Position numbers and translations under genes: made by a program. A stretch of DNA of 64,000 nucleotides from Moritella sp. Urea-trap-13. GTDB taxonomy: Bacteria > Pseudomonadota > Gammaproteobacteria > Enterobacterales > Moritellaceae. This document shows, piece after piece, positions 32,278 to 40,658 of the stretch (position 1 is its first letter; each line of letters begins with the position of its first letter). Where the stretch lies: positions 248,001-312,000 of the forward strand of contig NZ_PJCA01000001.1 of assembly GCF_002836355.1 (NCBI RefSeq). The letters are read 5' to 3'. The notes beneath the pieces were generated by a model. That model searched no databases. It had not been told where the DNA came from and was given only the letters and a program-made list of their open reading frames with translations.

Positions 32278-33080
32278 TAATTCCTATAACAAGGCGGAAA
32301 TTGCTGGGGAATATCAGAGCAGATGCCAGTAACGCCCCAGTTATACAGCTGGTTCGCCCGCGCTAAACTATTTACCGTCCACACGTTGACGCTATAACCT
32401 GCAGCGGTCATGGCATTGACTTGCAGCTCGCTCAGCCCTTTATCCTTAGGGTGCACAAACTCAGCGCCGACATACTGCATCGACGTCAGCCAATCATCCG
32501 GTAATGGCGAACCAAACAAACACGCTAAGCTGATTTCTGGAGCTCGACGTTTGATTTCGGCTAACAACAAATGATTAAAGCTGGAAATCAGTAATTGCTG
32601 GCCGCCTTGCCAATGGTGATTGATATCGCGAATAATGCCGTCGATTAATCTGTCTGTCGCGGCTTTATCTGTTCCTGACTTAATCTCTAAGTTCAAGTTC
32701 ATGCCAGTCTCATTGGTGAATAAAATAAGCTCCACCAGCGTGGGAATACGTTCACCGACAAAATCTAATCCGAACCAAGCGCCTGCATCAATATCATCAA
32801 GATCTGTCACTGTCTTATCGCGTAATAAACCATTGTGATCACTACAACGATCTAGGCTGGCATCATGACAAATAACCACAGTACCATCCCCGAGCATATC
32901 CGCGTCCACTTCAATCCAGGGAACATTGTTGTCCTCGGCTAATTGAAACGCGGCTAAGGTATTCTCGGGGGCAATAGATGACGCACCACGATGCCCCATC
33001 ACCATCTTGCCGGCTTTTTCACTGGCCGATGGATTGTACTGAAAAGTATTTGGCATAATTTCAGACGTTGTATTTGTCAT
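32277..33080 (-). CDS. Glycerophosphodiester phosphodiesterase
   Basis: A 267-aa GDPD/UgpQ-type TIM barrel that hydrolyses glycerophosphodiesters to glycerol-3-phosphate and an alcohol. The catalytic signatures are GHRGASSIAPENTLAAF (about residues 29-45), WIEVDADMLGDG and VICHDASLDR; LNLEIK holds a metal-binding Glu. There is no signal peptide, so it is probably cytoplasmic like UgpQ, although no ugp transporter is adjacent. It is coupled to the HD-family gene that follows. Confidence 0.9.
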   Translation of the reverse strand: MTNTTSEIMPNTFQYNPSASEKAGKMVMGHRGASSIAPENTLAAFQLAEDNNVPWIEVDADMLGDGTVVICHDASLDRCSDHNGLLRDKTVTDLDDIDAGAWFGLDFVGERIPTLVELILFTNETGMNLNLEIKSGTDKAATDRLIDGIIRDINHHWQGGQQLLISSFNHLLLAEIKRRAPEISLACLFGSPLPDDWLTSMQYVGAEFVHPKDKGLSELQVNAMTAAGYSVNVWTVNSLARANQLYNWGVTGICSDIPQQFPPCYRN

Positions 33081-33133
33081 AAGCTAATCTCAGCTGCTGT
33101 GTTTAGGTCACGATTATTTTTATAAATTAGGCG

Positions 33134-33586
33134 CTATTTCGCTGGGCGAGTAATAACGCACGTCGCAGTACAATGCGCGTAAAGTTTACCAGCGGCATCA
33201 CGGATATCACCTTCAGAGATAACAACCGTTCTCGATACGTTTAATACCTTACCCTTGGCATGTAATTCGGTGTCTTTTGGAATTGGGCGCACCATTTTTA
33301 CATTCAGATCTACCGTGCCATAACTCTCACCAGCAACCAACGTGGTATGTGTTGCGCAGCCAGTGACTGAATCGAGTACCGTCGCCGCAAAACCACCATG
33401 AACACCACCCATTGGATTGAGATGACGATCATCGGCTTGTACCTTAAAGTAGATCTGACCTTCGCTTAAATCAACACATTGCATTGGCATTGTGTGGCAA
33501 ATTGAAGGATGTGGGAATATTCCCTCCGCCATTGCTTGTAATATCTCTAGTCCACTCATTTTTGCTGGGTTTAACTGCTGGTTCAT
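33134..33586 (-). CDS. PaaI-type hotdog-fold thioesterase
   Basis: A hotdog-fold protein of about 150 aa. LNPMGGVHGGFAATVLDSVTGCA is the PaaI/YbgC-like signature, with the conserved HGG before the long helix holding the catalytic Asp. It probably hydrolyses an acyl-CoA or aryl-CoA thioester in the cytoplasm; the substrate is not evident. I prefer the ATG at 33586 (MNQQL) over one eight codons earlier because AAGGA lies the right distance upstream of it. Confidence 0.85.
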   Translation of the reverse strand: MNQQLNPAKMSGLEILQAMAEGIFPHPSICHTMPMQCVDLSEGQIYFKVQADDRHLNPMGGVHGGFAATVLDSVTGCATHTTLVAGESYGTVDLNVKMVRPIPKDTELHAKGKVLNVSRTVVISEGDIRDAAGKLYAHCTATCVITRPAK

Positions 33587-33823
33587 GCTCTTTCCTTGTC
33601 TCATTAACATTATTTTTAACTGCTGTATTACAACAATATTCTCACAAAACTACCGTAACCCGGTAACCATTGCTGATAATGTTACACCCGAATCTTATCA
33701 ATTAACAATGGCGCAACAATAAATCGTGTAGATCGCCAAATATCACTTCCAACAATGCCTTATATACGGTACTTTTATTACAGAAAGATTAACAACAAAC
33801 ATAATTAAAGCGGTGGAGACGGG

Positions 33824-35041
33824 ATGTACTCAATAGAAAAATCTCATAAATTAGATAACGTGTGTTACGACATACGTGGGCCAGTATTAAAAGAAGCGAA
33901 TCGCTTGGAAGAAGAAGGTCATCGAGTAATCAAATTAAACATCGGGAATCCCGCCCCATTTGGTTTTGAAGCCCCGGAAGAAATTGTAAAAGACGTTATT
34001 CATAACCTGCCATCGAGCCAAGGTTATTGTGACTCTAAAGGGCTATATTCTGCACGTAAAGCCGTGATGCAGCACTATCAACAGAAAGGTCTGTTGGATG
34101 TGTCTATTGACGACATTTATTTGGGTAACGGTGTATCTGAATTAATCATGATGTCGATGCAGGCATTACTGAATAATGGTGATGAGATATTAGTACCATC
34201 TCCGGATTATCCATTGTGGACAGCGGCAATTACCCTTTCAGGCGGTAAAGCAACACACTACATTTGTGATGAAGAATCGGATTGGTATCCTGATCTGGAT
34301 GATATTAAAGCCAAGATCACCCCGAATACCAAAGGTATTGTGCTAATCAATCCGAACAATCCTACGGGTGCGGTATACAGCAAAGAATTCTTGCTTGAAG
34401 TCATTGAAGTTGCGCGTCAGAACAGACTGATTATTTTTGCTGATGAAATCTATGACAAGATCTTATATGACGGTGTTGAGCATGTGCCTATGTGTACACT
34501 GGCGCAAGATATCCTGATTGTGACTTTCAATGGTTTGTCTAAAGCCTACCGTATTGCTGGTTTCCGTTCTGGTTGGTTGGTATTAAGCGGTGCGACGCAC
34601 CTTGCTAAAGACTATATTGCCGGATTGGAAATGCTAGCCTCGATGCGCCTGTGTTCTAACGTACCGATGCAACATGCGATCCAAACGGCGTTAGGTGGTT
34701 ATCAAAGTATTAATGAATTGATTCTACCGGGTGGCCGTTTACTAGAACAACGTGATTTAGCTTGGAAGATGTTAAATGATATTCCGGGTATTTCGTGTGT
34801 GAAACCAAAAGGTGCCATGTATCTGTTCCCGAAAATTGATATCGAAATGTTCAATATCAAAGACGATCAGAAATTTGCCTTAGACTTGTTACAACAAGAA
34901 AAGCTATTGATTGTACAAGGCACAGGTTTTAACTGGGGTCGCCCCGATCACTTCCGCGTAGTATTCCTACCGCGTGTTGAAGAGCTAACGATTGCGATTA
35001 ACAAGCTAGCTAACTTCTTGAAGACTTATCGTCAGGATTAG
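33824..35041 (+). CDS. alaA: Alanine aminotransferase AlaA
   Basis: A fold-type I PLP aminotransferase of 405 aa, very close to E. coli AlaA (YfbQ), which makes alanine from pyruvate and glutamate. Visible features are KLNIGNPAPFGFEAPEEI, GNGVSELI, PSPDYPLWTAA, INPNNPTGAVYSKE, FADEIYDKILYD and the PLP-Lys segment TFNGLSKAYRIAGFRSGW (about residue 240). The next gene is yfbR, as in E. coli. A terminator lies between them. Confidence 0.95.
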   Translation: MYSIEKSHKLDNVCYDIRGPVLKEANRLEEEGHRVIKLNIGNPAPFGFEAPEEIVKDVIHNLPSSQGYCDSKGLYSARKAVMQHYQQKGLLDVSIDDIYLGNGVSELIMMSMQALLNNGDEILVPSPDYPLWTAAITLSGGKATHYICDEESDWYPDLDDIKAKITPNTKGIVLINPNNPTGAVYSKEFLLEVIEVARQNRLIIFADEIYDKILYDGVEHVPMCTLAQDILIVTFNGLSKAYRIAGFRSGWLVLSGATHLAKDYIAGLEMLASMRLCSNVPMQHAIQTALGGYQSINELILPGGRLLEQRDLAWKMLNDIPGISCVKPKGAMYLFPKIDIEMFNIKDDQKFALDLLQQEKLLIVQGTGFNWGRPDHFRVVFLPRVEELTIAINKLANFLKTYRQD

Positions 35042-35078
35042 TTGCTGATTGATTCGATATCAAGAATACATGATGAAC

Positions 35079-35110
35079 AAAGGCGCTATTATTAGCGCCT
35101 TTGTTGTTTC
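35079..35110 (+). terminator. Rho-independent terminator after alaA
   Basis: Stem AAAGGCGCTA/TAGCGCCTTT with a four-base loop, followed by TGTTGTTT. Confidence 0.75.
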
Positions 35111-35254
35111 TGCAATCTGATTCTACTTAAGCCATAGATGTAGCTTTTTTTAATACTCCACGGATCTCTAACTCATGCTACAGTAATGAAACCGATGACT
35201 TACTTGCACTTAGCCTGTATTGTCATTAGGAGCCTTTCTTATTTGGAGAACGTT

Positions 35255-35833
35255 ATGAGCCATTTTTTTGCCCACCTCGCCCGCATGAAACTCATTTACC
35301 GCTGGCCGCTGATGCGTAATGTCACCCACGAGAATATAGCCGAGCACAGTTTACAAGTTGCTATGGTCGCCCATGCATTAGCGCTGATCGGCAATACTTA
35401 TTACGGTAAGAATTATGATCCAGACAAAGCAGCGTCGATGGCACTGTTCCACGACACCACCGAAGTGCTGACTGGCGATTTACCTACCCCAGTAAAATAT
35501 TACAACAAAGCCATCATTCGAGAATATAACAAGATAGAGTTAGCTGCAGAGCAGACGTTATTAGATATGCTGCCAGCAGAGTTACGTGATGCTTACAAAC
35601 CATTATTATCAACACCAGATCTAGACCCTACGTATAAAACCTTAGTCAAAGATGCTGATATTTTATGTGCGCATATGAAGTGTATTGAAGAAGAAAGCTG
35701 TGGTAACCATGAGTTTTCGAAAGCTAAGATCCGTTGCCAAACCGCACTAGACGAGCGCATGACAGATGAGATACGTTATTTCCTAGATGTATTCTTACCA
35801 AGTATTGGTCAACCGTTTGATGATATGAGTTAA
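35255..35833 (+). CDS. yfbR: 5'-deoxynucleotidase YfbR
   Basis: An HD-domain phosphohydrolase that removes phosphate from deoxyribonucleoside 5'-monophosphates. Landmarks are HFFAHLARMKLIYRWPLMRN, ENIAEHSLQVAMVAH, ALFHDTTEVLTGDLPTPVKY (the HD pair) and VKDADILCAHMKC. I place the start at 35255 (MSHFF), which fits E. coli and has TGGAGAA just upstream; a longer frame beginning at 35186 lacks support. That gives about 192 aa. Confidence 0.93.
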   Translation: MSHFFAHLARMKLIYRWPLMRNVTHENIAEHSLQVAMVAHALALIGNTYYGKNYDPDKAASMALFHDTTEVLTGDLPTPVKYYNKAIIREYNKIELAAEQTLLDMLPAELRDAYKPLLSTPDLDPTYKTLVKDADILCAHMKCIEEESCGNHEFSKAKIRCQTALDERMTDEIRYFLDVFLPSIGQPFDDMS

Positions 35834-35866
35834 TATCTTGAGCATCTACAGTGGTAGGTATTAGCA

Positions 35867-35895
35867 AGCCCTCAGATAGAGGGCTCATTAGTTTT
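35867..35895 (+). terminator. Rho-independent terminator after yfbR
   Basis: Stem AGCCCTC/GAGGGCT with a five-base loop, then CATTAGTTTT. It sits between converging genes and touches the end of the PilZ gene. Confidence 0.55.
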
Positions 35896-36559
35896 AAGTA
35901 ATAAACAGCTGTGACAATAATTTCGGCACTATATTGTTTTCATCCATAAATTTAATCCCAACACTGACCTCACCCTGTTCGTTCCTGCTATTACAAATGT
36001 GCGCCGGAATTTTTATTTCACCATCAACAGGACTTTGAATACACACCAGCACATCACGTTTGTTCACCGTAGTTCGGTCACTTTTGGTTTTAAAAGAAAA
36101 ACAACAGCCAGCCGCTGAAATATCGATAATGACACCATTAATGGTCGCGCTTTTGTTTTTGCTCTCGTCTCTTAATTTGATGCATGAGGCCAGATGAATA
36201 CTGGTTCGTTGCTGTGTGCGTAATTGGCGATTTTCAATTTCTTTGGGATATTCTAAAAACAATAGTTTTTCAGGATGTTGGGTCACGCAACGAATAGAAG
36301 AACTAAAAGCAAAGCATTCCCCTTTATCACCTTCCAGCAAGTAACGCACAATCACGCCATTACCTTCGGTAAGGACATCTTTGTATTCTAAGCTATTGCT
36401 CACCCGAGGATACTTTAAGATGATATAGCGACCAAGCTCATAACCAACAAGGGCCAATTTAAGGCGAACAGGCAGTGGATTATTTATTTGTAGATCAAGC
36501 ATTTTACCTGGTTCTAACTCAAATAATTGTGTCTTTGTCGCAACACTGGCTTCGGACAT
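35894..36559 (-). CDS. PilZ-domain protein (YcgR-like)
   Basis: A 221-aa two-domain protein. The N-terminal half (about residues 10-105) resembles the YcgR-N/PilZN barrel. The C-terminal half has the cyclic-di-GMP-binding motif in two parts, RTQQRTSIHL (RxxxR) and DISAAGCCF (D/NxSxxG). It therefore probably senses c-di-GMP in the cytoplasm; the target could be motility or an envelope process. No flagellar or cellulose genes are nearby. I choose the ATG at 36559 (MSEAS), with AAGGAAA upstream, over the GTG twelve codons earlier. Confidence 0.85.
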   Translation of the reverse strand: MSEASVATKTQLFELEPGKMLDLQINNPLPVRLKLALVGYELGRYIILKYPRVSNSLEYKDVLTEGNGVIVRYLLEGDKGECFAFSSSIRCVTQHPEKLLFLEYPKEIENRQLRTQQRTSIHLASCIKLRDESKNKSATINGVIIDISAAGCCFSFKTKSDRTTVNKRDVLVCIQSPVDGEIKIPAHICNSRNEQGEVSVGIKFMDENNIVPKLLSQLFIT

Positions 36560-36737
36560 CTTATTTAATTTCCTTGTAGAACACTCAAATATCACTTATT
36601 CCATAATATAACTAATGTTATTTAAACCTACAATGTTTGAAGTAAATTAATGAGTTATGTGCTGATATGCGTTAAGACATTATTAACCTAAGTAGCATGG
36701 AGAATCATTACACAGAATCATGATGCAATGAAAAATA

Positions 36738-36778
36738 GAAGACCTGCTCCCAGAGATACTGAGCTCAGGCCTTTATTT
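36738..36778 (-). terminator. Possible terminator after the zinc permease gene
   Basis: An imperfect inverted repeat (GGCCTGAGCTC with GAGCAGGTC on the minus strand), followed by CTTCTATTTTT. It lies just past the permease stop. Confidence 0.35.
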
Positions 36779-36793
36779 ATTGGTTATGTGAAT

Positions 36794-37582
36794 TTATGCA
36801 GTGCGAACGTCAGTCTTGACCAGTAAGGGCTGTAGTAATAGATAAAACAGCACACCAGAAGCAAATAACGTGATCACGATACTTGCACCACTGGGTAAGT
36901 CATAGTGAGCAGACAACACAATACCCGACATGATCCCGGCAACGCCAATACCCATGCTCGCGATAAAAAACCGTATACCTTTTAACGCAGACGCACACAG
37001 CGCAGGGATCACCAATAACGCAAATTCAAGGTAAATACCCGTCAACTTGACCGTTATCGGCATCAATATCGCGAAGATAATGTAAAATCCACGTCCTTGC
37101 ATAAATGCCGGTTTCAATGTAATTAAAGCTAACATCGCCGCGGTAATAATCGCTAATGGCCACACATCATCCCAAGTTGCCCATAACAACTGACCATTTA
37201 AGATCCCTTGAATGAAGTCTGCACCATGCGGGTCTTTACTTGCCAACAAAATTGCCAATGACGCCGACACAGCAAACAAGCTACCGATCATAGGCTCAAG
37301 ATGCTGCTGATAGTGCTTTTCCATCAAGGCAATTAAGCCACATAGTAATAATGATAATACCCAAGGACCGATCATTTGCCCTAACCAAGTATCGGGTAAT
37401 ACATCAAAACGACTTAGCCAATACTGACTAAATGCAGCACCTAATGCAGCAACTTGTGCTACTGCCAAATCAATAAAAATAATCTTACGCGCTAGCACTT
37501 GTTGCCCTAATATCACATTGCCCACCAGCGCAATCAGTCCACACAATACTGCGGGTGCTAGCCAAAGATAATCTACCAACAT
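36794..37582 (-). CDS. ZnuB-like zinc/manganese ABC permease
   Basis: A 262-aa ABC-3 family permease with seven or eight hydrophobic helices, the type used in ZnuABC, MntABC and TroABC. Typical segments are GLIALVGNVILGQQVLARKIIFIDLAVAQVA split across the first two helices and LEFALLVIPALCASAL near the end. It starts three bases after the binding-protein gene, so both are cotranscribed. Zinc is the likely substrate because of the His-rich barrel and Zur-like sites upstream. No ATPase gene is adjacent; one must be supplied from elsewhere if the transporter works. Confidence 0.85.
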   Translation of the reverse strand: MLVDYLWLAPAVLCGLIALVGNVILGQQVLARKIIFIDLAVAQVAALGAAFSQYWLSRFDVLPDTWLGQMIGPWVLSLLLCGLIALMEKHYQQHLEPMIGSLFAVSASLAILLASKDPHGADFIQGILNGQLLWATWDDVWPLAIITAAMLALITLKPAFMQGRGFYIIFAILMPITVKLTGIYLEFALLVIPALCASALKGIRFFIASMGIGVAGIMSGIVLSAHYDLPSGASIVITLFASGVLFYLLLQPLLVKTDVRTA

Positions 37583-37585
37583 AGA

Positions 37586-38491
37586 CTAATCCTTTATTGG
37601 TTCTACAAGTACATTCAACAAGTAATCCAATACCTGGTCATACAGCTCGTCAAGGGGTTGTCCTTTCGATACCGTCAGCGGTAATTGGATCACAGGTTTG
37701 TGCGTTTGTTGATGCAACCAATTTGCTGCGCGTTTATTCTGATGAGAAGAATAAATAATCGCATCAAACGACGCAGGGTCTAACTTGGCCAAAGATTGCA
37801 AGTGTGCCGTCGTTGGTGAAACACCAGGTTTAGGCTCAAGGTCCGCAATCTGCTCCATCCCCAACCAATCAAACAGATAACGATAGGTCTCGTGATAACT
37901 CACCACTTGCTTACCTCGCAGCGGTTCAGCACGTTGTTCCCATTCAACTAACTTTTTCCGCCAATGCTCACGAAACTTCACGCCATTGACTAAGTAACTA
38001 AATGCATTAGCGGGATCTATACTTTCCAAGCGTTTGCTCACCACGCGAGAAATTCGGATCATATCGTTGGCAGCAAACTGCACATGCGGATTACCATAAG
38101 CGTGAATATCCCCCATACTGCGGTCAACATGATGATGCGTATCCAACATGCTAACAATCTCTGACGCATACAGCATACTTTGCTTATTATTCTGCACCGC
38201 AGGATTGCTGCTTCGCGCCTGCAACATCGGCAACCAACCAATTTCCAATTCAGCACCAGAACACATCGCCATATCGGCTTGGCGCATCTTGGCAATTAAA
38301 GACGGCCTAGCTTGCACGTAATGTGGGTCTTGCAGCGCTGTTGTCGCAGAATAGATGGTTGCTTTGGGTGCATGTGCAGCCAATAGTGCTTTCCATTCAG
38401 GCTCGCAAACGAAAATATTCAACGCAAGAGCAGGTGCAGACAACATAGCCGCACTCACTGTAACGAATAATGTGCTTTTCTTAAAACGCAT
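37586..38491 (-). CDS. ZnuA-like metal-binding periplasmic protein
   Basis: A cluster A-I substrate-binding protein of about 301 aa with a signal peptide (cleavage near ALA-LN). Probable metal-ligand histidines are in DPHYVQARPS, GNPHVQF and SYHETYRYLFDW, the three places where ZnuA has them. The central His/Asp loop common in ZnuA is short (LDTHHHVD). The ATG at 38491 (MRFKK) lies inside the last codons of the barrel gene, giving an 11-bp overlap; the longer frame would need a TTG start. Zinc is favoured over manganese from context. Confidence 0.87.
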   Translation of the reverse strand: MRFKKSTLFVTVSAAMLSAPALALNIFVCEPEWKALLAAHAPKATIYSATTALQDPHYVQARPSLIAKMRQADMAMCSGAELEIGWLPMLQARSSNPAVQNNKQSMLYASEIVSMLDTHHHVDRSMGDIHAYGNPHVQFAANDMIRISRVVSKRLESIDPANAFSYLVNGVKFREHWRKKLVEWEQRAEPLRGKQVVSYHETYRYLFDWLGMEQIADLEPKPGVSPTTAHLQSLAKLDPASFDAIIYSSHQNKRAANWLHQQTHKPVIQLPLTVSKGQPLDELYDQVLDYLLNVLVEPIKD

Positions 38492-39653
38492 GGGCACCGT
38501 GCGCCCCAAACGTCATGACATATTGCAGCGTGAATACGTTATCAGTGGCTTTGTCTTGGTTTTCAACACGCGTATATTGCGCACGTACAGTCCCAAAGTG
38601 AGAAGAGTCCCACGCGACCATTGCTTCGATCTCGCTATCACTCAAAGAGGTTAAGTGGACGTGGTTTCCATGAGCATGACCGTCGTAACTTTCAGCATCA
38701 CTGTAGCGCATACCCGCAGACCAGCTTGGTGTAAAGCGATATACGCCCGATACATAATAAGCTGCTAGCGTATCTGGCGCATTTTTTTCACCTTTAAATT
38801 TGCTATCCAAAATGTCATCTAACAACATATACTCAGCTGATAAGGTGAAATTACTGTATTTATAATTGCCATTAGGTGCCCATTTCCAGACAAAGTCAGC
38901 ACCATATAGATTTGTACCAGTCACTGCTGATGCGTGGCTGTGATCATGCTCGTCATGGCTGTGTGCACTATGATCATGCTCGTCATGGCTGTGTGCACTA
39001 TGATCATGCTCTTCAAAATTAGTCACTTTACCATTTTCATTACGTAAGTAACTTAAACCAAACTGCCAACTCGATGATTCAGAAAAATCATCACCAATCT
39101 TTAATGTCGTGGTATATACACCGACGGCAGTAGCATCGTCCACAGCAGACATCTTGCTACCACTTAACGCTTCAACGCCTAGCTTTACATACATATCAGT
39201 AGGTAATACCAGATTCGCACGTAAACCATCATCGTAATAATGAGAGCCTAAGAAAGTACGATAAGCAATAGGTCGCTCAACGAAACTGTCTGAATGCATA
39301 TGCTGATTGTTCATGTAACCGAAGTCAGATAGGAAACGACCACCGCGGATATTAAAGCCATATGGCATGGTTAATGTTTGAATGAATGCTTCTTCTAACA
39401 GCAATTCAGTTTCATCACCATGCGTTTCTAACACTGTGGTTAATACACCATGAAACTTGTCGTCGATGTTAGCGGACATGCTAATTTCTGTGTGCCCTAG
39501 TCCGAATCCCTCACTACGTTCTGAATTATTACGCTCACCATTTTGATAATAACCATCGAGCACCACACCGATTTGTGGGTTTGACAAGGTATTTGCAAAA
39601 GCAGGAGATACCAACATGCTACTAATCGCGAGGGAAACCAATTTCTTTTTCAC
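38481..39653 (-). CDS. Histidine-rich outer-membrane beta-barrel protein
   Basis: The 390-aa product has a signal peptide (residues 1-20, AFA-NT), alternating beta-strand pattern throughout and an aromatic C-terminal residue (final Phe), as expected of an outer-membrane barrel. A His/Asp/Glu-rich stretch (about residues 213-240, repeated HDEHDHSAHS) is probably an exposed loop that binds zinc; more histidines occur at GHAHGNHVH and the C-terminus. There is no TonB box or plug domain visible, so it is porin-like. The start is GTG, with AAGGAAAG upstream. It leads an operon with the ZnuA- and ZnuB-like genes; Zur control is inferred. Confidence 0.75.
   Translation of the reverse strand: MKKKLVSLAISSMLVSPAFANTLSNPQIGVVLDGYYQNGERNNSERSEGFGLGHTEISMSANIDDKFHGVLTTVLETHGDETELLLEEAFIQTLTMPYGFNIRGGRFLSDFGYMNNQHMHSDSFVERPIAYRTFLGSHYYDDGLRANLVLPTDMYVKLGVEALSGSKMSAVDDATAVGVYTTTLKIGDDFSESSSWQFGLSYLRNENGKVTNFEEHDHSAHSHDEHDHSAHSHDEHDHSHASAVTGTNLYGADFVWKWAPNGNYKYSNFTLSAEYMLLDDILDSKFKGEKNAPDTLAAYYVSGVYRFTPSWSAGMRYSDAESYDGHAHGNHVHLTSLSDSEIEAMVAWDSSHFGTVRAQYTRVENQDKATDNVFTLQYVMTFGAHGAHAF
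38941..39011 (-). repeat. 30-bp tandem repeat encoding HDEHDHSAHS units
   Basis: Two perfect consecutive 30-bp copies (38941-38970 and 38971-39000) plus the first 11 bases of a third. In frame they encode ten-residue His-rich units. Sequence identity between copies indicates recent duplication. Confidence 0.9.
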
Positions 39654-39670
39654 AGCTACTTTCCTTAATT

Positions 39671-39713
39671 GTTATAATATAACACTACATTTTGTTATGT
39701 TATAACATAACAA
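39671..39713. promoter_or_regulatory. Two Zur-like operators upstream of the zinc operon
   Basis: GTTATAATATAAC (39671-39683) matches the core of the gammaproteobacterial Zur box (GTTATAWTATAAC). A second, perfect palindrome with GTTATGTTATAACATAAC at its centre spans 39692-39713. Both lie 18-60 bases upstream of the GTG start of the barrel gene, covering the expected promoter. Zur with zinc would repress; low zinc would derepress. Confidence 0.65.
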
Positions 39714-39843
39714 CTTAAAGGCAAGCGATAAATATAACTGATTGTAATTTAGGCAGTATAAAAATAGCGGTCGATGTGATTCAGCAAATGAAGGTATCGC
39801 AGACCGAATTTACAGGGGAAAATGGTTAATTCTGTGTTTTTGA

Positions 39844-39919
39844 TGATCGGAGGTGTTATTTATGATCTAGGATATTATTTATGATCAAGAGTATTAGCTA
39901 TGATCGAGAGTATCAGCAT
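39844..39919. repeat. Four tandem 19-bp degenerate repeats
   Basis: Four consecutive 19-base units, each starting TGATC, at 39844, 39863, 39882 and 39901; the third reads tgatcaagagtattagcta. They are followed by a hairpin AGCGGACAA/TTGTCCGCT at 39920-39942. The block is non-coding, between the zinc operon promoter and the end of the neighbouring lipoprotein gene. Confidence 0.75.
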
Positions 39920-39963
39920 AGCGGACAACCAGATTGTCCGCTGAAATTCAGTTCGCCAGTTAT

Positions 39964-40602
39964 TTATTTCGTGATGATAGGCGTCCAGTTAAATTCGGCG
40001 TTGTAGCTCGTGCAGTCAAACAGGTCGGCATCGGCATTGGTTACATATACTTGCTTCTTTGCAGAGGTTGGATACTCAAGATACTCTGAACACGTCGTAC
40101 TTTGTCCTGTACCTACCACCACTTTAGCGCCTGCTTTTAAGCTACACAGGGTCATTTTATCTAACGGCGACCATTGATAACATATTTGATAATCGCGGCG
40201 GTAGTCGGAGATTTGACCACGCGGGCTCTTTAATGCCCACCAGTCACCGAGCTCACTTGCAGGGTTGCTGCCATTCCAAGCACGAAACAGCATTATTTGG
40301 GTGTTCTGTTTAGCCACATACACTTGGCCCTGACAGAGTTTGCCTTCATTCGCTTCACCAATCGCTTGTTCTAATAGCTCAGGATCTGATACCGCGGTAA
40401 ATTTACGACTAAACTCGACAGGTAACGCCATATCACCAGCACATTCCGCTGCTGATGTCGGCGTTGCAGTTGGCGTTAATAGTGATACCGGGGCTGGTGC
40501 ATCCGCAGGATCTATGACTGGTGCTATCGGATCTTTCTTTTCTAATAAAACACAGCCAGAACAACTTAAAATAAGTATGCCCGTTATGGTATTTTTCAAC
40601 AT
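39964..40602 (-). CDS. Putative lipoprotein of unknown function
   Basis: The 212-aa product has a short signal peptide with lipobox SCSGC (Cys about residue 17) and a Pro/Ala/Thr-rich linker (residues 25-50), a layout typical of surface or periplasmic lipoproteins. The remaining domain has six cysteines (for example in ECAGD, KLCQGQ, QICYQW, TLCSLK, TTCSEY and FDCTSY), suggesting disulfide stabilisation. I do not recognise a family. It lies between the zinc locus and the mocR-type gene on the same strand. Confidence 0.65.
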   Translation of the reverse strand: MLKNTITGILILSCSGCVLLEKKDPIAPVIDPADAPAPVSLLTPTATPTSAAECAGDMALPVEFSRKFTAVSDPELLEQAIGEANEGKLCQGQVYVAKQNTQIMLFRAWNGSNPASELGDWWALKSPRGQISDYRRDYQICYQWSPLDKMTLCSLKAGAKVVVGTGQSTTCSEYLEYPTSAKKQVYVTNADADLFDCTSYNAEFNWTPIITK

Positions 40603-40658
40603 AAACTCTCCTTAGTCCAATGTCGTATTATTCACTTATATCGCAGTAGTTTAAGTAA

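Noticed and set aside
38941-39011. Possible CRISPR-like array (30-bp exact repeats)
   Set aside because: The copies are directly adjacent with no spacers and lie in frame within a coding region.
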